DNA from: an uncultured Myxococcales bacterium
Lineage (GTDB): Bacteria > Myxococcota_A > Polyangia > Polyangiales > Polyangiaceae
DNA length: 48,845 bases
NCBI GenBank assembly: GCA_937902985.1
Contig: CALFNG010000397.1
Location: 1-48,845 of the forward strand
Direction: 5' to 3'
The notes below the pieces were generated by a model. It was not told the origin of the DNA. It ran no database searches and saw nothing but the letters and a program-made list of their open reading frames with translations. The position numbers and the translations under genes are program-made. Of the stretch, positions 35,423 to 43,993 are shown piece after piece; position 1 is the stretch's first letter; every line of letters begins with the position of its first letter.

Positions 35423-36145
35423 ATGGTCACCGTCCGCGACGCCGACAACGCTCTGGAAGTGGACCGACTTTCCGTGCGGCTCGGCCAGGCAACGGTCCTA
35501 AGCTCTCTCTCGTTCGCCGTGCCACGCAAGTCGACGCTGGCGATCATCGGGCCGAACGGCGCGGGAAAGACGGTCTTGCTCAAAGCGCTGATCGGCGCGC
35601 TCGCATACGATGGCGAGGTCCGCTGGGCGGCCGATACGAGGATCGGCTACGTGCCGCAGAAGCTCGACATCGAGCGCGATCTACCTCTCTCCGGGGACGA
35701 TCTCCTCCGAGCCGAAGTCGCCGTCGCCGGGACGACGCTGCGGGACGCGCAGAGGGCGGGGGCTGTCGTGGGGCTGACGGCCGCCGCGTCGGCGCAGCCG
35801 ATCGGCTCCCTGTCCGGCGGCCAGTTCCAACGGCTCCTCGTGGCCGTCGCCCTCGCGGGCCGGCCCAGCGTCCTGCTCCTCGACGAGCCCACGGCCGGTG
35901 TGGACGAGCCCGGTCAATCGAGCCTGAACGACGCGCTCCAGCGGCTCCGGAGCGAGAGGGAGCTCACGACCCTCCTCATCTCCCACGATCTCAGCGTGGT
36001 CTACCGTGTTGCGACGAACGTCTTGTGCCTTTCGCATGGTCGCTCGTTCTTCGGGCGTCCCACCGCCGTGCTCACCCCTTCCCACCTCGAAGAGCTCTAC
36101 GGCGCACCCATCGGCTACCACGTCCACGATGAGCTTCGAGCCTAG
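35423..36145 (+). CDS. zinc/manganese-type ABC importer ATPase
   Basis: 240-residue ATPase of the metal-importer (ZnuC/MntA-like) group. Walker A is GPNGAGKT, the signature LSGGQFQR and Walker B VLLLDEPTAGVD, with the H-loop in LLISHDLS. The C-terminus HLEELYG-PIGYHVHDE is His-rich in the manner of metal-importer ATPases. The permease gene begins inside this gene (17-base overlap). No periplasmic binding protein gene lies next to it, which leaves the substrate open and suggests the binding protein is encoded elsewhere. Confidence 0.88.
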   Translation: MVTVRDADNALEVDRLSVRLGQATVLSSLSFAVPRKSTLAIIGPNGAGKTVLLKALIGALAYDGEVRWAADTRIGYVPQKLDIERDLPLSGDDLLRAEVAVAGTTLRDAQRAGAVVGLTAAASAQPIGSLSGGQFQRLLVAVALAGRPSVLLLDEPTAGVDEPGQSSLNDALQRLRSERELTTLLISHDLSVVYRVATNVLCLSHGRSFFGRPTAVLTPSHLEELYGAPIGYHVHDELRA

Positions 36146-36929
36146 CAACCTCGCCCTTTCGATGGCCACGGGCGCGGCGGCCGGCGTCGTCGGCTGCTTC
36201 GCCGTGATGCGCCGGATGACGCTGGCCGCGGACGCCATGTCGCACATGGCGCTGCCGGGAATCGGGATCGCGATCGTGGCGCGGATTCACCCCATCCTGG
36301 GCGCCGCAACGGCCCTGCTGCTCGGCGCTCTCCTCGTCTGGCGTCTGGAGACCAAGACCGGCATGGCGACGGAGACCGTCGTGGGCGTCGTCTTCTCGGT
36401 CGCCCTCGCCATCGGCGGAATGATCACGCCGGGTGAAGAGCTGATCGAGGCGCTCTTCGGCGGGTCGGGGCCTGCGACCTTCCTCGAGACGGCCGTCGGA
36501 ATCTTCGGGTCAGCGGCCGTCGCTGGGCTCGTTCTGCGAGACAAGGATCGCCTCGTTCTGGCGCTCGTCTCCCCCGAGATCGCGCGCGCCGCAGGCGTCG
36601 ACGTCGCCCGGCTCAATCTTCGATTCCTCGTCCTCTTCGCGCTCACGATCGCGCTCGGCCTTCGCTACTCCGGGGCCCTCCTCATCGGCTCGCTCATCAT
36701 CATCCCGGCGGTCACGGCGAAGCGCGTCGCGCGCAACTTGACGGGAATGCTGGTCATCGCGGCGATCGTCTCCACCGTGTCCACGACGGGCGGCGCGCTC
36801 GCCGCGTCACTGGTGCGCCGCGAGGCCGGGCCGCTCGTCGTCGTCGTGGCCGGCGCTTGCTTTGTCGCCTCGCTGTTCTTTCCGAAAGCTGGAGCGCGAG
36901 TCCCGCGGGCGGCCCGCGTATTGTTTTGA
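36129..36929 (+). CDS. zinc/manganese-type ABC importer permease
   Basis: 266-residue ABC-3 family permease (ZnuB-like) with about eight hydrophobic helices. AVMRRMTLAADAMSHMALPG matches the family's highly conserved early motif (usually L-x-DA-SHA-LPG), and SGALLIGSLIIIPAVTAKRV is the second landmark. Start ATG at 36129 lies inside the ATPase gene, giving coupled translation. Confidence 0.88.
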   Translation: MSFEPSNLALSMATGAAAGVVGCFAVMRRMTLAADAMSHMALPGIGIAIVARIHPILGAATALLLGALLVWRLETKTGMATETVVGVVFSVALAIGGMITPGEELIEALFGGSGPATFLETAVGIFGSAAVAGLVLRDKDRLVLALVSPEIARAAGVDVARLNLRFLVLFALTIALGLRYSGALLIGSLIIIPAVTAKRVARNLTGMLVIAAIVSTVSTTGGALAASLVRREAGPLVVVVAGACFVASLFFPKAGARVPRAARVLF

Positions 36930-36938
36930 GAGAGCACA

Positions 36939-37326
36939 CAATGCGCGTACTGCCGGTGGGCAGACAAGCGCTTGCCGACCGAAGAAGAGTGGGAGTACGC
37001 GGCGTGCGGCGGCGTCTGCAACGAAGAGACGAGCGGCCCGAAGCTGCGCGCGGCCCTCGCTACGGCGGCTCGCTGGCCGTTCACTTCGCGCGTGGCCTCG
37101 GGCTCGCTCGGTCCGTTCGGCCTTTACGACATGGCCGGAAACGTCTGGGAGTGGACCGCGAGCCCGTACTGCCCCGCCGCCGGAGGCCCCGCACGTCATC
37201 GTCATCGAGGCGCCTTGCCCGGACTGCGTCCGCCGGCGCAACGAGACCGGCAATCGCGAGTTCTGGTGCGAGCAGCACACGGCGACCAAGTTCCTGCGCC
37301 GCCACGTGATATTCGTATTCCAATGA
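36939..37326 (+). pseudogene. remnant of a formylglycine-generating-enzyme-like (SUMF1) gene
   Basis: A startless frame reads CAYCRWADKRLPTEEEWEYA, then GLYDMAGNVWEWTASPYC, the heart of the FGE/SUMF1 fold. After AAGGP the frame changes, and a neighbouring frame continues to a stop at 37326 (REFWCEQHTATKFLRRH). The N-terminus and the C-terminal RGGSW/GFRC region are missing. Such domains serve as sulfatase activators or as sensor domains of myxobacterial kinases. Confidence 0.6.
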
Positions 37327-37394
37327 AACGCTGTTCGGATCGGCCGACATGTCGGTCGACGCGGGCGGCGGCACGACGTGAGTCGCGCGGGCGC

Positions 37395-38624
37395 TCACTC
37401 GAAGCGCAGCGCGTCGATCGGCTCGAGCTGCGCCGCCTTCCGGGCGGGGTAGATCCCGAAGACGAGGCCCACGGCCACGCTGAATCCGAAGGCGAGAATG
37501 GCCGTGTCGACCTGCGGGACGTAGGCATATCCCAGCCGGGAGGCGGCGAGTCGCGCGAGGGTCGATCCGAGCGCGACGCCGATGACGCCGCCGATCATCG
37601 AGAGCGTCAACGCCTCGGCCATGAACTGGGCGAGGACCTGCGAGGGCCGGGCCCCGACGGCCATCCGCACGCCGATCTCGCGCGTCCTCTCGGTGACGCT
37701 CACGAGCATGATGTTCATGATGCCGATCCCGCCGACGATCAGCGAGACGACGGCGATGGCCGCGAGGAGCGCGGTCAGGACTTGCGTCCCCTGCGCCTGG
37801 GCGTTGGCGATCTCGGTGAGGTTCCGGATGTTGAAATCGTCGTCGTCGACGGGTCCGAGGTGATGTCGATCCCTGAGGATCGCCTTGATCTCGGACTGGG
37901 CGCGCCTTGTATTGTCGCTCGAGGTTGCGCCCACGAGGATGATGCCCGCGATGAATTTCTGAAGGCCCCCCTGGATCTGATTCTGGAAGGTCCGGATCGG
38001 GATGTACGCCACGTCGTCGTAGTCGCTGCCCATCGGCGACTGGCCCTTGCGATCGAGGACGCCGAGGACGACGAACGGTACCGAACGGATGCGAACCGTC
38101 CGCCCGACGGGATCGGCGCCCAGCCCGAAGATCCGTTCGGCCACCGTCTCGCCGAGCACGATCACCTTGGCGCCCGCCTGGTCGTCGGCATCCGCGAAGG
38201 TCGATCCCTTGTCCGCTCGCCAGTCGCGGATGCCGAAGAATTCGGGCGTGATGCCGGCGACGCTCGTCGTCCAGTTCTGGTCTTGGGCCATGAGGGTCGC
38301 GCGCGTCGATTGCTGGGGGGCGGCGGCGCGAACGGCCGGGGCTTGCGTCCGGATCGCGCGAAGATCGTCCCAGGTGAGCGTCGGCATCGAGCCGAACCCG
38401 CCCATGACGCCGCCGGATGACGTGGACCCGGAGAGGACGATGAGCACGTTCGTACCCATGCCGCTGAAGACGGCGGCGACCCGCGCCTTGGCGCCTTCGC
38501 CGACCGCCGCCATCGAGATGACGGACGCGACCCCGATGATGACGCCGAGGGCCGTGAGAAAGCTCCGCGTCTTATTGCGCATGAGAGCGCCGAGCGCGAT
38601 GGGAAGGACCTGCCCGAGCTTCAT
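37395..38624 (-). CDS. MacB-type ABC exporter permease
   Basis: 409-residue FtsX/MacB-type permease with one N-terminal membrane helix (MRNKTRSFLTALGVIIGVAS), a large periplasmic core and three C-terminal helices (VVSLIVGGIGIMNIMLVSVT and beyond, ending QLEPIDALRFE). The ATPase is a separate gene, unlike E. coli MacB where both are fused. It is the last gene of a four-gene leftward operon: adaptor, ATPase, Met-rich lipoprotein, permease. The first ATG after the lipoprotein stop (38633) lies nine bases on. Confidence 0.9.
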   Translation of the reverse strand: MKLGQVLPIALGALMRNKTRSFLTALGVIIGVASVISMAAVGEGAKARVAAVFSGMGTNVLIVLSGSTSSGGVMGGFGSMPTLTWDDLRAIRTQAPAVRAAAPQQSTRATLMAQDQNWTTSVAGITPEFFGIRDWRADKGSTFADADDQAGAKVIVLGETVAERIFGLGADPVGRTVRIRSVPFVVLGVLDRKGQSPMGSDYDDVAYIPIRTFQNQIQGGLQKFIAGIILVGATSSDNTRRAQSEIKAILRDRHHLGPVDDDDFNIRNLTEIANAQAQGTQVLTALLAAIAVVSLIVGGIGIMNIMLVSVTERTREIGVRMAVGARPSQVLAQFMAEALTLSMIGGVIGVALGSTLARLAASRLGYAYVPQVDTAILAFGFSVAVGLVFGIYPARKAAQLEPIDALRFE

Positions 38625-38632
38625 GCGGACGA

Positions 38633-39244
38633 TCAGTTCGCCGCGTTCATCATCGGGCAGCCGTGGCCTTGATTCATCATCTGGGCGTGCTGTTGAATGT
38701 GCTTCTTCATCTCGGCGACCCTCGAAGGATCGCGCGGCGTCATGCGCAAGCGCGCTCCGCCTTCGACATCGTCGACCTGAACGTTCATGGGGGGCATCGA
38801 TCCGCCCATCATCATGCCCGCGCCGCCGTCGCCCATCATGCCCGGGTGGCCCATTCCAGAGCCCATCATCATGCCTGCGCCCCCGTCGCCACCTTTCATC
38901 ATCATGCCGCTCATTCCCATGGCTCCGGACGCTTGCCCGTTCATGCGGTCGGCCATGGCGTGGGCTCGCCTGCGGAGCTCACCGACGTCCCCCGTGGTCG
39001 TGAACGCCATCGACATGCCGTCCGCCGTCTCCGTCGCCTGCACCGTCGTGCCCTGGACGCCCATCGGACACGGAGCCCCTTCTCCCATCATGGGCATCAT
39101 TCCGGAGCCCATCATCGAATGCGCGGGGGCTCCCGACGGGGGTTCGGTCGCCGTACTGGCGCTCGTGGTCTGGTTCTTCGCGCATGCAGTCCCGATTACG
39201 GTGGATGCGAGCAGAATCGCGCAGGCCATGGACGTTCGAAACAT
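38633..39244 (-). CDS. Met-rich lipoprotein, probable copper/silver binder
   Basis: 203 residues. Signal peptide with lipobox-like VIGTAC, GGAGA nine bases ahead of the ATG. The mature part contains about forty methionines in clusters such as MMGSGMMPMMGEG and a tandem pair of GDGGAGMMMG units, plus a C-terminal HGCPMM. Met-rich repeats of this type bind Cu(I) or Ag(I) in periplasmic proteins; nothing else in the protein gives a function. Its place between the ATPase and permease genes of the MacAB-like exporter suggests a metal-handling partner, perhaps delivering Cu(I) to the exporter. Metal identity is inference. Confidence 0.7.
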   Translation of the reverse strand: MFRTSMACAILLASTVIGTACAKNQTTSASTATEPPSGAPAHSMMGSGMMPMMGEGAPCPMGVQGTTVQATETADGMSMAFTTTGDVGELRRRAHAMADRMNGQASGAMGMSGMMMKGGDGGAGMMMGSGMGHPGMMGDGGAGMMMGGSMPPMNVQVDDVEGGARLRMTPRDPSRVAEMKKHIQQHAQMMNQGHGCPMMNAAN

Positions 39245-39334
39245 GGTGGTTGTCTCCGACGCTCGTGTGAGCGCCCTCATGCGGTTGCGTGGTACGGACG
39301 CGAGAGCGATGCAGAGTCCGGGCCGGCCCGTCCT

Positions 39335-40063
39335 TCAGGCTGCCAGCTCCGCGACCTTCGGGTCCTGACGCAGGTCGGAGACGATCTTGCCGTCGCGGAC
39401 GACGATGACGCGCGACGAGTACAGGGCCACGTCCGGCTCGTGGGTCACGAAGACGATCGTGAGCCCGCCACGCCACAGCTCCTGGAAGAGCCGCATGACC
39501 TCGACGCTCGTCTTCGTATCGAGGTTGCCGGTGGGCTCGTCGGCAAAGACGATTTTGGGGTCGTTCACGATGGCGCGCGCGATCGCGACCCGCTGCTGCT
39601 GTCCGCCCGAGAGCTGCGAGGGCGTGTGGTCGAGGCGCGCGCCGAGGCCGACCCGCTCGAGCGCGCGCGCCGACCGCTCGCGGCGCTCGCGACGCGAGAC
39701 CCCCGCATAGACGAGCGGGAGCTCGACGTTCTCGACGGCGCTCGTCCGCGCGAGCAGGTTGAAGCTCTGAAATACGAAGCCGATCGTCTTGTTGCGAACG
39801 TCGGCCAGCTCTCCGCGGCTGAGACGCGAAACCTCGTTGCCGTCGAGGACGTAGCTCCCGCTGGTGGGCCGGTCGAGGCAGCCAAGGACGTTCATGAGCG
39901 TCGACTTGCCCGACCCCGAGGGCCCCATGATGGCCACGAACTCGCCGCGCTCGACGGTCACGCTCACGCCGTCGAGCGCGTTCAGCGTCGTGTCGCCGAG
40001 GACGTACGTCTTTCGAAGGTCCCTGGCGAGGACGAGCGGCGAGGGGGGCGTCGAGGCGCTCAC
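39335..40063 (-). CDS. MacB/LolD-type ABC exporter ATPase
   Basis: 242-residue ATPase with Walker A GPSGSGKST, signature LSGGQQQRVAIARA, Walker B IVFADEPTGNLD and FVFQSFNLLARTSAVENVEL, the hallmarks of the MacB/LolD branch. It lies between the adaptor gene (seven bases upstream) and the Met-rich lipoprotein gene (90 bases downstream). It energises the separate permease encoded at 37395. Confidence 0.92.
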   Translation of the reverse strand: MSASTPPSPLVLARDLRKTYVLGDTTLNALDGVSVTVERGEFVAIMGPSGSGKSTLMNVLGCLDRPTSGSYVLDGNEVSRLSRGELADVRNKTIGFVFQSFNLLARTSAVENVELPLVYAGVSRRERRERSARALERVGLGARLDHTPSQLSGGQQQRVAIARAIVNDPKIVFADEPTGNLDTKTSVEVMRLFQELWRGGLTIVFVTHEPDVALYSSRVIVVRDGKIVSDLRQDPKVAELAA

Positions 40064-40070
40064 GATGACC

Positions 40071-41342
40071 TCAAGACCCGTGGCGCGCGCCTTCGAGGAG
40101 GGCCGCCTCCGTCACCACGACGTCGCCCGCCTGGAGGTCTCCGCCGGCGATCTCCACGACCGTCCCGTCCCCGATACCGACGTGGACCACTCGAGGCGTG
40201 GCCATGGCGCCGTCGAGCACCCAGATCATCCGCTCGTCGGAGTCCACGCGAAGACTCGGTACGGGCGCACCGCCGGTCATCGAGGCCGCCGTGGCGGCGT
40301 CGGGCTTGAAGCGGAGGGCGGCGTTCGGAGCGCGCACGACGCCGGCGCGTTGTGCATAGACGAACGAGGCGTTGGCGGTCATCGCGGGCCGGAGCGACAT
40401 GTCGCCGTTGTCGACGTCGATGACCGCGTCATAGGTGACGACGTTTTGCAGCGTGCTCGCGTTGTCGCGGACCTGACGGATCACGCCGCGAAAGACGCGG
40501 CCCGGATAAGCGTCGACCATGAAGGTGGCCTCCATTCCGCCGCGAAGCCGCCCCACGTCGCCCTCCGCGACGTTCGTGTCGACCTGCATCTTCGTTAGGT
40601 CTTGCGCGATCGTGAAGAGGGTCGGCGCCTGGAACGAGGCGGCGACCGTCTGCCCGACGTCGATCGTGCGCGACAGGACGATGCCGTCGATGGGCGAGAC
40701 GATGCGCGTGTAGCTCAGGTTGAGCGTCGCCTGGTCGAGGGCCGCCTGCGATTGCAAGAGGTTGGCGCGCGCGGCGTCGACGTCGGCTCGGCACGAGAGC
40801 GCCTGCGCTTCGGCGGCGTCGAGGTCGGCGCGCGCGATGAGCTTCTGCCCGGACAGGATCTGCTCGCGCCCGTAGGTCAAGTCGGCGAGCGTCCGGTTGG
40901 CGACCGCCCGGTCGAATGCCGCCTTCCCGGCCGCCAGGTTCGCGCGCGCTTGCGCCACGGCGGCGCGGAAGAACGACGGCTCGATGGTGGCGATGAGCTG
41001 CCCGGCCTTCACCGGCGAGTTGAAGTCGACGTAAAGATGGTCGATCCGGCCCGAGACCTGGCTACCCACCTGCACGGTCACGATGGCCGACAGCGCGCCG
41101 CTCGCCGTGACCTTCGCCGTGATCGGCCCACGGTCGACAACGGCCGTCTGATACCGGACCAGCGGCTGCGCGTGGCCCTTCGAGACGCGCCACGCAACCG
41201 CCGACACGAACGCCACCGCCATCACCACGGCCAACAGCCGGAGCGCCCGCCGGCTGACACGGAGACGGCGGCGCCCCGTCGCGGCGCGTGCCACGCCGGC
41301 GATCCCCGGAGCGGTGGCTTGCGCGGTCGGTATCGCGGTCAT
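40071..41342 (-). CDS. MacA-type periplasmic adaptor (HlyD family)
   Basis: 423-residue membrane-fusion protein. A basic N-terminus and one helix (ALRLLAVVMAVAFVSAVAW) anchor it; then a lipoyl half-motif (VQVGSQVSGRIDHLYVDFNS), a coiled-coil hairpin rich in Ala/Gln (about 165-235) and the second lipoyl half (YTRIVSPIDGIVLSRTIDVG) follow, then beta-barrel segments. It would join the inner-membrane permease to an outer-membrane channel, which is not encoded here. Its ATG lies 16 bases after the stop of a CBS-domain gene on the same strand, so the exporter may be co-transcribed with that energy-sensor-like gene. Confidence 0.9.
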   Translation of the reverse strand: MTAIPTAQATAPGIAGVARAATGRRRLRVSRRALRLLAVVMAVAFVSAVAWRVSKGHAQPLVRYQTAVVDRGPITAKVTASGALSAIVTVQVGSQVSGRIDHLYVDFNSPVKAGQLIATIEPSFFRAAVAQARANLAAGKAAFDRAVANRTLADLTYGREQILSGQKLIARADLDAAEAQALSCRADVDAARANLLQSQAALDQATLNLSYTRIVSPIDGIVLSRTIDVGQTVAASFQAPTLFTIAQDLTKMQVDTNVAEGDVGRLRGGMEATFMVDAYPGRVFRGVIRQVRDNASTLQNVVTYDAVIDVDNGDMSLRPAMTANASFVYAQRAGVVRAPNAALRFKPDAATAASMTGGAPVPSLRVDSDERMIWVLDGAMATPRVVHVGIGDGTVVEIAGGDLQAGDVVVTEAALLEGARHGS

Positions 41343-41358
41343 GGTGAATGCACCGACC

Positions 41359-41829
41359 TCACGTGACGGGAGCGTGTCCTGGCAACGCCTCGATGCTGTT
41401 CGCGCTGAGACGCGGTTCTCCTTGAAGACTCGTGGCCCGGAGGACGTCGGTGATCGAGAGGATCCCGATGAGGCGACCGGCCGCATCAACGACGGGCAGG
41501 CAACGTTCGTGGTGCTTTCTCATGAGCTCGAGCGCGGCATCGAGCGACTCGCCTGCTCTCGCGACTCGAAAGGTGCGCGGGGCTGCAGAAGTGACGGCGA
41601 TCTGCGCGAGGGGCTTCCCCTGCGTGTACGCGCATAGGAGCGCGCTGCGATCGCTCACCATCGTGACGAGGAACCCATCGTCGTCGACCACCGGAACCTC
41701 CGCGCAGCCGTGATCCCACATGATCTTGGCAGCACGCTCGAGCGCTTCGCCACGCTTGCACGTATGGAGACGAGTCGTCATCACGTCGTCGACTCTGGTC
41801 GTCGCTGAACTCTCGCTCATCGTCGTCAT
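41359..41829 (-). CDS. CBS-domain pair protein
   Basis: 156-residue stand-alone CBS pair. Repeat one: VDDVMTTRLHTCKRGEALER to FLVTMVSDRSALL; repeat two: TFRVARAGESLDAALELM to LIGILSITDVLRA. ATGs at 41829 and 41820 are both possible; neither has a clear ribosome site. It is divergent from another CBS gene (42016) and 16 bases upstream of the MacA-type gene. The two CBS proteins are only moderately alike. Confidence 0.85.
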   Translation of the reverse strand: MTTMSESSATTRVDDVMTTRLHTCKRGEALERAAKIMWDHGCAEVPVVDDDGFLVTMVSDRSALLCAYTQGKPLAQIAVTSAAPRTFRVARAGESLDAALELMRKHHERCLPVVDAAGRLIGILSITDVLRATSLQGEPRLSANSIEALPGHAPVT

Positions 41830-41892
41830 GACTTGCACGGGGCGTACCTCGCCGAGAGGCGCCGACTGCAAGAGCGAGAGACCACCTGGTAC

Positions 41893-41907
41893 CGCAATGA
41901 GTGCACG
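41893..41907. promoter_or_regulatory. 15-bp motif shared with the duplicated control regions
   Basis: CGCAATGAGTGCACG, identical to 32907-32921 and one base different from 27062-27076. Lies about 73 bases upstream of the sigma-54-type promoter at 41966, a distance suited to an activator site. Confidence 0.55.
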
Positions 41908-41965
41908 AAGACGCAGGATCTGCGCCCCGAACGCTCGAAGATACACGGATTCGCCGACCCGCCCT

Positions 41966-41981
41966 TGGCTCGTCGGTTGCC
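41966..41981 (+). promoter_or_regulatory. sigma-54-type promoter of CBS gene
   Basis: TGGCTCGTCGGTTGCC: one mismatch in TGGCACG, TTGC exact, spacing exact. Predicted +1 near 41992, ahead of AAGGAG at 42004-42009. Confidence 0.6.
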
Positions 41982-42015
41982 TTGGTCGTCGAGACCCATC
42001 GAAAAGGAGTTCGAC

Positions 42016-42519
42016 ATGAACGCTTCGGATTTGATGACCGCGCCTGCAAGGTCGTGCCGCACGACCGACACGCTCGAACGTGCGGCCCAGGTCATGTGGG
42101 ACGCCGATTGCGGGGTCGTTCCGGTCGTCGACGGCGACGGCCGAGTCGTGGGCATGGTCACCGACCGAGACATCTGCATGGCGGCCTATATGCAGGGTCG
42201 AGCGCTCTGGCTGATTCCCGTGTCGAACGTCATGGCAAAGCACGTCTACGGGGTGCGCGAGACCGATCCGATCGAGGAGGTCGAGGCCACGATGCGGCAC
42301 GCACGCGTCCATCGCGTGCCCGTCCTCGACGCGGAGGGCAGGCTGAAGGGCGTTCTCTCGATGAACGATCTCGCGCGAAATGCGCATCGCTCGGTGGGCC
42401 ACAAGGCCGATGGCCTCCGCTACGACAGCGTCGTGGAGACCCTCGCCGCGATCGGCATGTCGCACGCCACACGGGCGAGAGACGCGAAAGACGGCGCGGC
42501 CGCGCGCGTCTCGGGCTGA
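42016..42519 (+). CDS. CBS-domain pair protein
   Basis: 167 residues, two CBS motifs (ASDLMTAPARSCRTTDTLER to VVGMVTDRDICMAA, and VMAKHVYGVRETDPIEEVEA to LKGVLSMNDLARNA) and a 40-residue tail. The TDRDI signature and overall length resemble mycobacterial Hrp1. AAGGAG sits six bases before the ATG. Controlled by a sigma-54-type promoter with the shared 15-bp motif upstream. Ligand unknown. Confidence 0.9.
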   Translation: MNASDLMTAPARSCRTTDTLERAAQVMWDADCGVVPVVDGDGRVVGMVTDRDICMAAYMQGRALWLIPVSNVMAKHVYGVRETDPIEEVEATMRHARVHRVPVLDAEGRLKGVLSMNDLARNAHRSVGHKADGLRYDSVVETLAAIGMSHATRARDAKDGAAARVSG

Positions 42520-42522
42520 CGC

Positions 42523-42663
42523 ATGGAGCCCCTGGTCGTCGTCGAAGACCTGGTCAAGTCGTACGACGGCCAGGTCGTGATCGACCACGTGTCGTTGCAC
42601 GCAGACCGGGGCGAGACGCTCGTTGTCGTCGGCGCCTCGGGCGCGGGCCAATCAAGACCGTAG
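42523..42663 (+). pseudogene. truncated ABC ATPase (N-terminal end only)
   Basis: 46 codons from an ATG three bases after the CBS stop: PLVVVEDLVKSYDGQVVIDH, then GETLVVVGASGAGQS and a stop. This is the beginning of an ABC ATPase up to its Walker A, where GQS stands in place of GKST and the frame ends two codons later. It resembles the MlaF type. No other ATPase motif follows. Confidence 0.7.
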
Positions 42664-42728
42664 TCCGTCCGACCGTGCGCAACAAAGGGTCCAGCGGGCG
42701 AATATCGCATCGAGCGCACACGCGCGCG

Positions 42729-43076
42729 ATGTTCGCGGCGGTCCTGGGCGTATCGATATGGAGCACGGACGTTCGCGTCGACTCGGCGTCCGCCGCGGAG
42801 CGAGCCCTTCACCCGTGGCACCTGATCGACGGACGCCACTGGCAGATCGTCTCTTCCGCAAGTGAAGAGCCGGGCAACGTCGACGAGTGGACCACGTCGG
42901 TCGTCCCGGGCGAGCGCCCGTCGATCCTCAAGGGCGGCTACTGGGGGCCCGTGCGCACGCGCTGTCGCCCGTCGACCCGCGCTCACGGCGAGACCTTCGC
43001 CTTCTACCAGCAGGGCTTCCGCTGCTGCAGGGATGCGCCCCCGTCGACGGCCGACGACCCGCCGCGCGACGACTGA
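42729..43076 (+). pseudogene. C-terminal piece of a formylglycine-enzyme-like (SUMF1) protein
   Basis: 115 codons from an ATG without a ribosome site. A hydrophobic, signal-like start is followed by GNVDEWTTSV, then ILKGGYWGPVRTRCRPSTRA and FYQQGFRCCRDAP, the last conserved strand region of SUMF1/FGE domains. Most of the domain, including the WEYAA and PVHHV-type region, is missing. It is a different fragment from the one at 36939, which keeps the middle of the fold but not this end. Confidence 0.6.
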
Positions 43077-43195
43077 CGGCCACCCCACACGATGCTGGGG
43101 CGACCCCTGGCCGGCGGTCGAGGCGCTCGACTCGCGCATCCGTCACCGTCGCGACATCGTTTTGTCGACGACATGACGCTCCGCCTCCACTCCTT

Positions 43196-43211
43196 CGGAA
43201 CGACAGTGGCT
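43196..43211 (+). promoter_or_regulatory. sigma-54-type promoter of second usp gene
   Basis: CGGAACGACAGTGGCT: GG-N10-GC exact, but TGGC stands for TTGC and A for C in the -24 element, so weaker than the others. Predicted +1 near 43222, just before GGAGGT. Confidence 0.35.
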
Positions 43212-43235
43212 CTAGATGGGCGCGGAGGTCGTCGA

Positions 43236-43691
43236 ATGCTTCAACCGAAGGTCGTGCTGGCTCCCACCGATTTCAGCGCCCCCTCGCTCGACGCGATCGA
43301 GACCGCGGCCGACGTCGCGTCCCGGTTCGGCAGCGTGCTGGTGCTGGTTCACGCCGTCCCCGCGCTGCCGAGGCTCCCGCCAAGCGTCTCCTTGTTCAAG
43401 GAGGCCGACTACGAGCAGAGCCTTCACGACCAGGCGGTCCAGCAGGTCGCCGACCTGGCGGCGAAGTACGAGAAGGCCGGAGTCATGGTCAAGTCGGAGG
43501 TCGCGATCGCGAACGAAGTCGGCATGGAGATTCTCCGGACCGGCGACCGCTACGGCACGGACCTCATCGTGATCGCCACCCACGGCATGACGGGCTGGAG
43601 GGAGTTCGCCTTCGGCTCGGTCGCCGAGAAGGTGGTGCGCCTGGCGCGCTGCGCGGTGCTGGTGCTCAAGGTCCCGCGGGCCGCCGGCTGA
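43236..43691 (+). CDS. universal stress protein (UspA family)
   Basis: 151 residues. VVLAPTDFSAPSLDAIETAA at the start and the ATP-loop HGMTGWREFAFGSVAEKVVR (G-xx-G-x9-G-S pattern) mark a nucleotide-binding UspA protein. GGAGGT stands seven bases before the ATG at 43236. Unlike the usp gene at 11587 it has no intact partner gene; remnants flank it on both sides. A weaker sigma-54-type promoter lies upstream. Confidence 0.92.
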   Translation: MLQPKVVLAPTDFSAPSLDAIETAADVASRFGSVLVLVHAVPALPRLPPSVSLFKEADYEQSLHDQAVQQVADLAAKYEKAGVMVKSEVAIANEVGMEILRTGDRYGTDLIVIATHGMTGWREFAFGSVAEKVVRLARCAVLVLKVPRAAG

Positions 43692-43699
43692 CGCGAACG

Positions 43700-43993
43700 C
43701 CGGGAGCGCTTGTCGAAGAGGATCGGGCCCGTCCAGTGCAGCGTCGGCTGGCGCGGCTCGAGGAACGCGGCCTCGAGTCCGAGGGCGCCCAGCGCGGCGC
43801 CCGTGATCACGTAGTCGGCCGGGCCCGCGTGGGTCCATGCCGGGTCTCAGCGCAGCGGCGGCTGCGATCCCGAGAGATCGTCGGCGCGCGCCTTCGACGC
43901 GCTCACTGCGGAGAAGAGGATCAGGAGAGCCGAGAAGGCCTTTGCCTGGCCGCCTCGCAAGTCAGCCGTCACGTGCGTCGCGCGGGCAGGCAT
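43700..43993 (-). pseudogene. N-terminal remnant of a PAP2-like phosphatase with a nonsense codon
   Basis: A signal-like start (KAFSALLILFSAVSASKARA) runs to a TGA at 43847-43849, after which the same frame continues: DPAWTHAGPADYVITGAALG, then EPRQPTLHWTGPILFDK. This resembles the start of PAP2-family proteins. The TGA stands where a TGG (Trp) would fit, so a nonsense mutation is likely. Catalytic motifs are absent because the frame ends at the usp gene junction. Confidence 0.5.

Noticed and set aside
41834-41849. AGGTACGCCCCGTGCA on the minus strand as a sigma-54 site for the CBS gene at 41359
   Set aside because: Spacing fits, but the implied +1 (about 41823) lies inside the likely start region, leaving no leader; chance match is as likely.
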